From assembly GCA_021790055.1 (NCBI GenBank), contig JAJYIL010000170.1, positions 1 through 6,634 of the forward strand: 6,634 nt of DNA, given 5' to 3'. Positions 1 through 5,941 of this stretch are shown here, piece after piece. Origin of the DNA: Bacteroidota bacterium (GTDB taxonomy: Bacteria > Bacteroidota > Ignavibacteria > Ignavibacteriales > Ignavibacteriaceae). Numbering within the stretch: position 1 is the first letter of the stretch; each line of letters begins with the position of its first letter. The notes under the pieces were generated by a model. That model did no database searches and was not told the origin of the DNA. It saw only the letters and a program-made list of their open reading frames with translations. The translations under genes and the position numbers were made by a program.

Positions 1-44
1 ATGGGGAAAATAGAGCTTTTAATTTTCTCGCCTGTCATTGTGTT

Positions 45-449
45 TTAATTTATTAAATGTCTACCCCAAAAGTAACAATTATAATTTAAGCCTCCTCTAT
101 CGCTAAAGAATAAAACACTTCCTACCATATACATGTATGAGTCGCTACTTAATCGCTTCAAATCCCTAATTAAAGCCACTTGGAAGCGACTTATATTAGA
201 TGAGGAATGCTTTTTACATAAATTTACCCCTAAATAAGTTGATGTCTCCGTAAATGCTTCTGGACATTTATTAACGCTGATTGAGACATTCTTCCATATA
301 ATAAGCAATCATTAAAATCACTTTTTATTAGCGGTTTTATTATCTCATCTTCCTTTGAATCATTATAATTGTTAAAAAGATTGTATATGCCATGGTTCTG
401 AAACTTAAGGCTGGTACACTGGCTGATTTACTTTTAATATAGAAGTCAT
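45..449 (-). pseudogene. Possible decayed small protein gene, frameshifted
   Basis: Three overlapping open segments on the minus strand could join into one product of about 130 residues if two frameshifts are assumed. The first starts at an ATG at 449-447 (MTSILKVNQPVYQP, then TAA). The second is open from 427 to a TAG at 232-230 and has ordinary-looking composition (for example NNYNDSKEDEIIKPLIKSDF) but no start codon near its beginning. The third is an 87-codon frame opening at a TTG (308-306) and ending at 45, with a plausible C-terminal part (GSVLFFSDRGGLNY). None alone has a good start signal, and I recognise no family. It may equally be chance open frame in AT-rich DNA. The joining is inference; only the open frames are seen. 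Confidence 0.2.
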
Positions 450-460
450 CTGGTTGACTT
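443..460. repeat. Small hairpin downstream of the EnvC-like gene
   Basis: AAGTCA (443-448) and TGACTT (455-460) form a 6-bp inverted repeat around the 6-nt loop TCTGGT. On the plus strand it is followed by a T-rich run, as in an intrinsic terminator, but no plus-strand gene is seen upstream. On the minus strand, the direction of the gene cluster ending at 518, the tail is CTATATTAAAAG, which is a poor terminator tail. The arm sequence AGAAGTCA resembles one heptamer of the two large palindromes at 1837-1909 and 2791-2871, so this could be a minimal relative of them. The stem is short enough to arise by chance. Confidence 0.2.
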
Positions 461-517
461 TTTCTTTCTATCTTCTTTTTATCTTTTTTTTATTTCCGGA
501 TCTAAACATTACATATT

Positions 518-1921
518 TTATTTCCTCGCCAGCCACATTTCCGGGTTCTGCTTTTTGCGGGAGTTCAAGATTTCAAAGTGAAGTATGTTCCCTTCAAGAC
601 TTTCCCCAACTTTACCAATTACTGCCCCCGCTTTTACCCTGTCTCCCTCCTTTACATAAATATCCGAGAGATGGCTATAAACCGTACGGTAATCTCCCTT
701 ATGAGTAAGTATCAATACGCTGCCGTACCCGGGCAGCCAGTCTATTACAGAAACAACACCATCGGCAACCGCATGTACGTCTGCATCCGGAGTTGTCTTA
801 ATATCTATCCCATAGTTAAGTGTAACCGTATTTAGTTTTTCGTTCCGGTTTTCGCCAAAGTCTCTTACAACTCTTCCCCTGCTTACCGGCCAATTCATTC
901 TTCCCTTTAAATCTGCAAAAGAGGAAAATCCTTCAGTAGACAAATTTACATCATACGGTTTTTCTTCAAGCGGTGCATTTTCTTCAGTATTACTTTTCTC
1001 AGTATATGCTTTGGAAATAGAGTGCGACTTTAACCTTGCAAGTCTCTTCGCCTCAGCCTCAGCCTTTCGCCTTGCCTCTTCTTCCGCAATAAGCCTTGTA
1101 ATTATATTCTGAATTTTTATTTCGGCATTTCTCTTCGCTTCAATCTCGCTTCTAAGCGCGGCTTTATCGTTCTTAATTGCATATAAAATTCTTTTACGTT
1201 CAGTCCGCTTAGCTTCCAAATTTTTCTCCTCGCCGGTCTTTTCATCGGCAAGATCGGATTTATCTTTCTTCTCCCTTACCAAAGAAGCCTTTGCAGCTAT
1301 CAAATTGCTTTCTTTATCCCTAAGTTTTGTCAAATCTCTTTCCCTCTGCTCTGAAAATTTTTTCAGGTATTTATATCTCAACAAAGCTTGCTCGAAAGAA
1401 GCGGCGTCAAGAACGCTTGCCCATTCATCAATCTTACCGTGCTTATAAATTGCTACTATATATTTGGCGTAGTTTCCTTTTAATTCATTTACCTCTTTCT
1501 TCAGCTCATCAATATTATTTTGTGTCTGAAGTATTTCCTGTCCTTTAGCCTTTTCTTCGGTTTTCAATCTATTGATTAATTTGTGAAGCAGAAAGCTTTG
1601 CCGGTTGTAGTTATCCAGTACATTGTATGATTCACTTTCCTTTGCGGTCTTTAGGGCAAGCTCATTTTCAAGCGATGAAATCTGACCTTTTAACTTCGAA
1701 AGCTCACTTTGTTTCTGCTTTATTCCCGTCGCTCCTGATACTGTTTGCTTTTTTATTTGAGCATTACAAAAAGAAAAAGTAAGGAAAGTAATTATGACAA
1801 GTATCTTTATATTCCTTAAACCGGATAAGCATCTATCCAAAAAGAAGTGAGAAGCCAGAAATCGGATGTCAGATGCTGACCTCTGACTTCCGACTTCTGA
1901 TTTCTTTTCCATAATGCGCAT
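518..1921 (-). CDS. EnvC-like coiled-coil protein with degenerate LytM (M23) domain
   Basis: This is a periplasmic coiled-coil protein with a C-terminal LytM/M23-type domain. Residues 38-54 form a hydrophobic signal segment ending in FCNA, with likely type I cleavage before Gln55. Residues of about 60-310 are charged and heptad-like (long coiled coil, with an Ala/Glu/Arg-rich part near 280-305). The LytM domain covers about 340-467. Active M23 enzymes carry HxxxD, a later His, and HxH. Here the first is Asn369-x-x-x-Asp373, the middle His417 is kept, and the last is Ile446-Leu-His448, so one zinc ligand and one catalytic His are missing. That pattern is typical of EnvC-type activators of N-acetylmuramoyl-L-alanine amidases, which remodel septal peptidoglycan without cleaving it themselves. 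The start is uncertain: an in-frame TAA lies just upstream of the ATG at 1921; a second ATG is at 1912; a TTG is at 1840. A palindromic repeat occupies residues of about 5-28. The gene is last in its cluster, 32 nt after the LolB-like gene. Confidence 0.9.
   Translation of the reverse strand: MRIMEKKSEVGSQRSASDIRFLASHFFLDRCLSGLRNIKILVIITFLTFSFCNAQIKKQTVSGATGIKQKQSELSKLKGQISSLENELALKTAKESESYNVLDNYNRQSFLLHKLINRLKTEEKAKGQEILQTQNNIDELKKEVNELKGNYAKYIVAIYKHGKIDEWASVLDAASFEQALLRYKYLKKFSEQRERDLTKLRDKESNLIAAKASLVREKKDKSDLADEKTGEEKNLEAKRTERKRILYAIKNDKAALRSEIEAKRNAEIKIQNIITRLIAEEEARRKAEAEAKRLARLKSHSISKAYTEKSNTEENAPLEEKPYDVNLSTEGFSSFADLKGRMNWPVSRGRVVRDFGENRNEKLNTVTLNYGIDIKTTPDADVHAVADGVVSVIDWLPGYGSVLILTHKGDYRTVYSHLSDIYVKEGDRVKAGAVIGKVGESLEGNILHFEILNSRKKQNPEMWLARK
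1837..1909 (-). repeat. Heptamer-built palindromic element, copy 1, inside the EnvC-like gene start
   Basis: On the minus strand this 73-bp element starts GAAAAGAAATCAGA and ends CTTCTTTTTGG. Its left arm is a run of 7-nt units (ATCAGAA, GTCGGAA, GTCAGAG, then GTCAG), followed by a CAT loop and a mirrored arm of pyrimidine-rich units (CTGAC, ATCCGAT, TTCTGGC, TTCTCAC). I count about 30 of 34 positions able to pair when G-T wobbles are allowed. It shares the exact tracts GAAAAGAAATCAGA and TCGGAAGTCAGAGGTCAG with the second copy at 2791-2871, which lies in the opposite orientation. It falls in the 5' part of the EnvC-like reading frame and is open in that frame. No target-site duplication is obvious. 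I do not recognise a named repeat family. Confidence 0.85.
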
Positions 1922-1953
1922 AATTTAGCAACGAATAGATAATTAAATCCCAG

Positions 1954-2772
1954 TTACCACTTAATTATGGTAGCATCCTTTGGTACGCTAAAGCTGATAT
2001 AAGTATCCGGCTCGTTCGCCTTCATAGTTTTATATTTTATCGTTACATCCTCGTCCTGTCGTTTATCTTGCACATCAATGGAATATGGAATAGACACATT
2101 CTGAAGATAATCAAAATCAGAATACTTTCCGTCAAGTATTACTTTGCCGGAAGCATCTGTAGTTTTAAAGTTTGTAATTCCCAGGCTCCGTATATCAATC
2201 ATATATTGTGTAGAAGAGTTGGTAACCGAATCCACATAAGTTAAAACGTATTTGTTGTAATTTACCGCGTATTTTGTAGGCGGATTATATAAATGCTTCG
2301 TCAGGTTAACCGAGCCAACAAACGCATCTATAATATCGCTGAAAGGAAGATCGATCTTAAAGATATTTTTCAGAACGTCTTCGGTAAGCTCTCCTTCATA
2401 GGCGGTATTGTGAAGAGCATCGTAAAAGATAAAATTGTCTTTTGTAACCAGTGCTTCTGCAAGCTGAATTCCAAACGGTCCCATTATGGCAAGGTAAATT
2501 GAATCGGGTTTAATAAGTGTTATTTGGAATGAAGCCTTATTATCCATTTGAGGCGTTCTTACAAACAGAGTTCCGGTTCCTTCAAAGCTTCTAATGCTTC
2601 TGCGGTTTACCTCAAGCTTAGCTACCAGCCTTTCTGCCGGAAGTATTTCGACTTCCTCTGTAGGTCTTGAAGGCACGCATCCGGGAATTAAAAAGATTAA
2701 AACGTACATGGACAAAATAAGAACGATTTTAAAACCAATCCCGGTATATTTATTATTTTTTTTATTCGTCAT
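1954..2772 (-). CDS. DUF4292 / LolB-like outer-membrane lipoprotein
   Basis: This 272-residue lipoprotein has a basic, Lys/Asn-rich N-terminus, a hydrophobic segment of about residues 13-30, and a lipobox IPGC with the acylated Cys at position 32. The mature part is beta-rich and matches the LolA/LolB-type fold as known for DUF4292: FEGTGTL from residue 63, SFQITLIKPDSIYLAI from 81, then MGPFGIQL at 97-104, followed by a strand and a YEG turn near 125. In LolB the comparable region accepts lipoproteins from LolA and inserts them in the outer membrane. Whether this protein does that, or carries another lipid, cannot be told from sequence. The ATG at 2772 fits the signal peptide, and no Shine-Dalgarno sequence is seen. 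It lies between the TPR lipoprotein and the EnvC-like gene, all on the minus strand. A large palindrome ends 18 nt before its start codon. Confidence 0.85.
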   Translation of the reverse strand: MTNKKNNKYTGIGFKIVLILSMYVLIFLIPGCVPSRPTEEVEILPAERLVAKLEVNRRSIRSFEGTGTLFVRTPQMDNKASFQITLIKPDSIYLAIMGPFGIQLAEALVTKDNFIFYDALHNTAYEGELTEDVLKNIFKIDLPFSDIIDAFVGSVNLTKHLYNPPTKYAVNYNKYVLTYVDSVTNSSTQYMIDIRSLGITNFKTTDASGKVILDGKYSDFDYLQNVSIPYSIDVQDKRQDEDVTIKYKTMKANEPDTYISFSVPKDATIIKW

Positions 2773-2790
2773 ATAGTTATGTATAAAATT

Positions 2791-2871
2791 GAAAAGAAAT
2801 CAGAGATCAGAAATCGGAAGTCAGAGGTCAGATTCTGATCTCTGATCTCTGACTTCTGATATCTTTTTTGG
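2791..2871 (+). repeat. Heptamer-built palindromic element, copy 2, between the TPR and LolB-like genes
   Basis: On the plus strand this 81-bp element starts GAAAAGAAATCAGA, runs through 7-nt units (ATCAGAG, ATCAGAA, ATCGGAA, GTCAGAG, GTCAG), has an ATT loop near 2831-2833, and returns through CTGATC, TCTGATC, TCTGACT and TCTGATA to end TCTTTTTTGG. About 30 of 35 positions can pair if wobbles are allowed. It has one more heptamer per arm than copy 1. It occupies half of the 166-nt gap between the TPR gene stop and the LolB-like start, and would be the 5' leader of the latter if the cluster is co-transcribed. With an A-rich tract on one side and a T-rich one on the other it could act as a two-way terminator or attenuator. 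That role is inference. Confidence 0.85.
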
Positions 2872-2938
2872 TCCCAGTTTATCCGGCGGGTTAGATAATT
2901 AAAATCATTTTTACCAGAAACTGCTGACAAGTGTTTCT

Positions 2939-4750
2939 TCAACCTTCGCCTTTCTCTATTTTCTGTTTTAAGCCGGCGTTATTCTTATCAAGCTCAAGCG
3001 CTTTTTTCCAGGTAGTAACGGCTTTTTCCTTTTCCCCCAGTTTGTATTCAATGTCGCCGAGGTGTTCCCACAAATCCGATTTGGTTCCGTCAATCTTTAC
3101 AGCTATATCAGCATACTTTTCTGCCAATTTATATTCTCCCATCTTATAATAAACCCAGCCGATTGTATCTAAGTAGGCAGAATTTTCCGGTTCCTTGGAA
3201 ATTGCCTTCTTTGCCATCCTTAATGCCTTTTCCAAATCAATTCCCCTTTCGGAAAGAGAGTAAGCATAATTATTGTTAATCAATGCATTCGATGAATCAA
3301 TCTTTAATGCCTGCTGATAAATACTATCGCATTCATTCCAGTCTTTTTTGCCGTCATAAATTAACCCGAGAGTTCCCAGGAGGTTAACATCATTTGGAGT
3401 AATTTCAAGCGCTTTCTTTAAGTAAAGAATCGCCTCATCATTCTGTTTTAGTTGGCTTAATGTGAACCCGTAAGCCGAAAGCGCAGTAGGATCCTTCGGA
3501 TTTAAGTTAACAGCCTTTTTAAGATATGGCAAGGCATCCTGGCTTTTATTATTCTGCGCAAGAGCAAGACCAAGGATTAGATTTACCCTGAAATCCTCCG
3601 GAAAGGATTTAATTGCCTGGCGCATTACCAAAGCAGCCTCATCGTATTTCTTGTTATCAAAATACAATCCGCCAAGCCTTACCCATCCTTCCACATTCCA
3701 GCTTGCAAGCTGTGTAGCTGATTTGAAATAATTAATTGCGGCAGAGTCATTCTTTTCATCCACGGAAATAGCGCCAAGATACAATTTCACCTGCCAGTCG
3801 GTTGTATCCCGGTTAATTTTTGTAAAGAATTGCTTTGCAATGGGAAGCAGTGTACTGTCTTTAAAAGACTGTTCAAAGTATGAGGCACCGATTCTTATCT
3901 TAGCTTCGAGGGGAATATCAGTCCTGTTCAGGATGTATGAGAATTCCTTGGAAGCCGCATCCCAATTATTCTCGGCAAGATATATCTGCGCCTTTCTTTG
4001 GTGAGCATCTATATCATCGGGATTAGTAAGCAGAACATCGTCAATCGTCTTCAAAGCTTCCTTATACATCTTTGCTCGCATGTAATATTCGGCAGCCAGC
4101 TTCTGAAGACCCGGATTGTTTGGATCGATAGTAATAAGCTTTTGAACTGAGCCTGCCGCTCCCTTGAAGTCGCCTAAGTTTGCTTCAAGTTCTGCTACAC
4201 GCATTAAAACGTTCCAGTCCGGTCCGATTATAGATGTAATTTGATTATATATTTGAATTGCCTTTGAAGGTCTGTTATTCTCATAAATACGGGCAAGCTG
4301 GTAGTAAGCATTAATATCCGTAGAATCTATGCTGATTATTTTTGAAAGTACAATGGCTGAAGAGTCAAACTGCTTGGCTTCCGCATAGATATCAGAAAGC
4401 AGGTTGTAATAATCAATATTGCTTGAATCAAGCTTAACAGCCATTCTTGCATTCGGTAAAGCATATGAAAGCTGATTCTGGTAAAGATAGCTTTTAGCAA
4501 GAGCAAAATATACGCCCGCTCCAGGTTTTAATTGCAGGACATGGTTGTAATATTTTACCGCCGTGCCGTAATCTCCCTTTGCCTCGGCTATTGAGCCGTC
4601 AATAAATTCATTCAAGGCAGCGTTTGAAGAGTCGCCCGCATTGGATTTATTAAGTATGTAGCTTTGCTCATGGTTATTTGTAATCTCCTTTTGCGCCGAA
4701 CATCCATATAATAGAAATACAATTGAGGCAACTGCCAGATATTTTAACAT
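2939..4750 (-). CDS. TPR-repeat outer-membrane lipoprotein
   Basis: This is a 603-residue lipoprotein made almost wholly of tetratricopeptide repeats. The N-terminus is a short signal peptide with lipobox LYGC and the acylated Cys at residue 17, then a Ser/Asn-rich linker to about residue 44. From about residue 48 to the end, roughly 15 degenerate 34-residue TPR units can be followed by their recurring Gly/Ala, Tyr and Pro positions (for example NLNPKDPTALSAYGFTLSQL). The last three units (from about 492) contain NYAYSLSERG, YLDTIGWVYYKMGEY and DLWEHLGDIEYKLG. To my knowledge these closely resemble the TPR lipoprotein encoded beside lolB in Proteobacteria (LbcA of Pseudomonas, of similar length). 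That protein is a scaffold that brings a protease to peptidoglycan hydrolases. A scaffold role here is inference. It is the first gene of the cluster, and the ATG at 4750 is the only start that fits the signal peptide. Confidence 0.9.
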   Translation of the reverse strand: MLKYLAVASIVFLLYGCSAQKEITNNHEQSYILNKSNAGDSSNAALNEFIDGSIAEAKGDYGTAVKYYNHVLQLKPGAGVYFALAKSYLYQNQLSYALPNARMAVKLDSSNIDYYNLLSDIYAEAKQFDSSAIVLSKIISIDSTDINAYYQLARIYENNRPSKAIQIYNQITSIIGPDWNVLMRVAELEANLGDFKGAAGSVQKLITIDPNNPGLQKLAAEYYMRAKMYKEALKTIDDVLLTNPDDIDAHQRKAQIYLAENNWDAASKEFSYILNRTDIPLEAKIRIGASYFEQSFKDSTLLPIAKQFFTKINRDTTDWQVKLYLGAISVDEKNDSAAINYFKSATQLASWNVEGWVRLGGLYFDNKKYDEAALVMRQAIKSFPEDFRVNLILGLALAQNNKSQDALPYLKKAVNLNPKDPTALSAYGFTLSQLKQNDEAILYLKKALEITPNDVNLLGTLGLIYDGKKDWNECDSIYQQALKIDSSNALINNNYAYSLSERGIDLEKALRMAKKAISKEPENSAYLDTIGWVYYKMGEYKLAEKYADIAVKIDGTKSDLWEHLGDIEYKLGEKEKAVTTWKKALELDKNNAGLKQKIEKGEG

Positions 4751-4767
4751 ACAATCTCAGTTGAATT

Positions 4768-4795
4768 CAAATAAATATAAAATATAACACTGCAA
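4768..4795 (-). promoter_or_regulatory. Possible promoter for the TPR gene cluster
   Basis: Read on the minus strand, TTTATTTG (4775-4768) differs at one position from the Bacteroidetes -7 consensus TAnnTTTG, and a TTG lies upstream at 4795-4793. The spacing of 17 nt is shorter than the usual 19-21 nt. The -7 box is 17 nt before the start codon, almost the same distance as for the better plus-strand promoter in this region. The surrounding DNA is very A+T rich, so chance matches are likely. Confidence 0.25.
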
Positions 4796-4964
4796 TTTAT
4801 TCCTTTTATTTGAAGATTAAAACTTATTTATGCTTCACTTTGTCCACAGGCATAATAGAGTAATGATTGAAGAATGACGAAATATCAAATTCCGGCTAAC
4901 TACATCCTATCTTCCATTTGACAACTCCACATATCCAATTACCGACCTCCTTCCACCAACGTTC

Positions 4965-4995
4965 TTGCTTGCAAATATAGTAAACAATATCTTTG
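4965..4995 (+). promoter_or_regulatory. Bacteroidetes-type promoter for the ATP-grasp gene
   Basis: TATCTTTG at 4988-4995 matches the Bacteroidetes primary sigma factor -7 consensus TAnnTTTG exactly. A TTG at 4965-4967 lies 20 nt upstream, within the usual spacing. Transcription would start near 5000, leaving a leader of only about 14 nt before the ATG at 5014, with no Shine-Dalgarno sequence (TTTTAAGTT precedes the start). Short leaders without Shine-Dalgarno sites are common in this group. A second TTG at 4969-4971 would give a less suitable spacing of 16 nt. Confidence 0.55.
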
Positions 4996-5013
4996 CAAAA
5001 ATTATTTTAAGTT

Positions 5014-5937
5014 ATGGAAAAATTTGACCTTGGATTAGCTTATGTCTGGGAGTATGATTTAGATTTTATTACCTTAATTGAAGATATATTGCACAATGCC
5101 GGACTTACAACTTTCCTGGTTTCATACCATAACATAAATGAGATAATTGGGCGGGTTCAAAACAAAGACCTAACTTTTGATTTTTACTTCGACCGTGCCT
5201 GGGACGTTGAGGATGATTTCGAAAGCCTCGGTAAAATTCTTTCGAGAAGAAAAACCATCGTGTTTAATCCATACAACAAAGTACTCCATGCCATAGATAA
5301 GGCAAGCATGCATCTTGAATTTATAACCGCAGGACTAAACGTACCTTATTCAATTATCATTCCGCCGCATAGCGAGAAAGAGGAAATTTACATTTCAATC
5401 GACGACCTCGCTCTTCTCGGCAGACCTTTTATTATAAAGCCGTGCAATACTACCGGCGGCAGCATCGGTGTGGTTACCGGAGCCGAATCATTAAAAGAAG
5501 TACTTGATGAAAGAATAACAAATACCGGAGATAAATATATTCTACAGGAAAAAATTTATCCTACCTTTTTCGACGGGAAGCGCGCTTGGTTTAGATGCTT
5601 CTGGGCTTTCGGCTCGCCTATTCCCGTCTGGTGGGATGACCAGACTCATGTTTACTCAGAGCTTCAGCCCGACGAAATTATCCGCTTCAAGCTGAAAAAG
5701 CTTAACCGTATTACAAGAACTATCGCTGAGCATACATACCTGGACTTCTTCTCCACCGAAATTGTCTTTACCCGTGACCAGAAATTTGTAGTGATCGATT
5801 ACGTTAACGATCAATGCGACATGAGATTCAGTTCCAGACACATGGACGGAGTACCGGATAGGGTTATCAGAATTATTGTAAACAACCTGCTTAAGAAAAT
5901 AATCAGGATGAAAAAGCAAATGCAGCAGCAATCATGA
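5014..5937 (+). CDS. ATP-grasp superfamily enzyme of unknown product
   Basis: This 307-residue cytoplasmic protein has no signal peptide or membrane segment. Residues 1-90 look like the Rossmann-like pre-ATP-grasp domain. From about 95 the ATP-grasp fold is visible: KASMHLEFITAGLNVPYS (97-114), then FIIKPCNTTGGSIGVV (139-154), in which Lys142 and the Gly-rich loop match the nucleotide-binding part of D-Ala-D-Ala ligase and RimK-type enzymes. YILQEKIY (175-182) follows. The metal-binding end is Glu249 in FFSTEIVF and Asp262/Asn265 in VIDYVNDQ. All the core ATP and magnesium residues therefore seem present, so it should be an active carboxylate-amine or similar ligase. The substrate is not evident, and the conserved-looking WFRCFWAF and NDQCDMR segments may help define the subfamily. 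It is divergent from the TPR gene and is followed after 4 nt by the next gene, which suggests co-transcription. I know no gene name for it. Confidence 0.8.
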   Translation: MEKFDLGLAYVWEYDLDFITLIEDILHNAGLTTFLVSYHNINEIIGRVQNKDLTFDFYFDRAWDVEDDFESLGKILSRRKTIVFNPYNKVLHAIDKASMHLEFITAGLNVPYSIIIPPHSEKEEIYISIDDLALLGRPFIIKPCNTTGGSIGVVTGAESLKEVLDERITNTGDKYILQEKIYPTFFDGKRAWFRCFWAFGSPIPVWWDDQTHVYSELQPDEIIRFKLKKLNRITRTIAEHTYLDFFSTEIVFTRDQKFVVIDYVNDQCDMRFSSRHMDGVPDRVIRIIVNNLLKKIIRMKKQMQQQS

Positions 5938-5941
5938 AAGA

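Larger units (their letters stand above)
1..517. other. Gene-poor AT-rich region downstream of the EnvC-like gene
   Basis: This stretch has no intact gene that I can support. It is visibly richer in A+T than the neighbouring genes. It contains a possible decayed reading frame on the minus strand (45-449), a small hairpin (443-460), and a pyrimidine-dominated tract on the plus strand at about 458-495, which is purine-rich on the strand of the EnvC-like gene and lies just beyond its stop codon. A 15-codon frame opens at position 1 on the plus strand and ends at a TAA at 46-48. It could be the tail of a gene entering from the left, but it is too short to judge. I see no tRNA, rRNA or CRISPR array here. 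Confidence 0.6.

Noticed and set aside
454..835. Plus-strand open frames opposite the 3' end of the EnvC-like gene
   Set aside because: They are antisense to the LytM domain, whose motifs are clear; their composition follows from the opposite strand and the T-rich tract.
518..1921. Calling the LytM protein an active M23 endopeptidase
   Set aside because: The first zinc-ligand His is Asn369 and the first His of HxH is Ile446, so catalysis is unlikely.
1837..2871. Reading the repeated palindromes as a CRISPR array
   Set aside because: There are only two copies, nearly 900 bp apart in opposite orientation, with a gene between them and no spacer-repeat periodicity.
2874..2923. CAGTTT and AAACTG inverted repeat after the TPR stop codon
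   Set aside because: The arms are 6 bp and almost 40 nt apart, with no T-run placed as a terminator would need.
2293..3149. Plus-strand open frames opposite the LolB-like and TPR genes
   Set aside because: They are shadows of genes with intact lipoboxes and family motifs on the minus strand.
4874..4921. 15-residue open frame (MTKYQIPANYILSSI) in the divergent intergenic region
   Set aside because: It is too short, has no convincing start signal, and is expected by chance in this composition.
5656..5931. 91-codon open frame on the minus strand inside the ATP-grasp gene
   Set aside because: It is antisense to the strongly supported ATP-grasp C-terminus (metal-binding residues lie here) and has no family-like motif.
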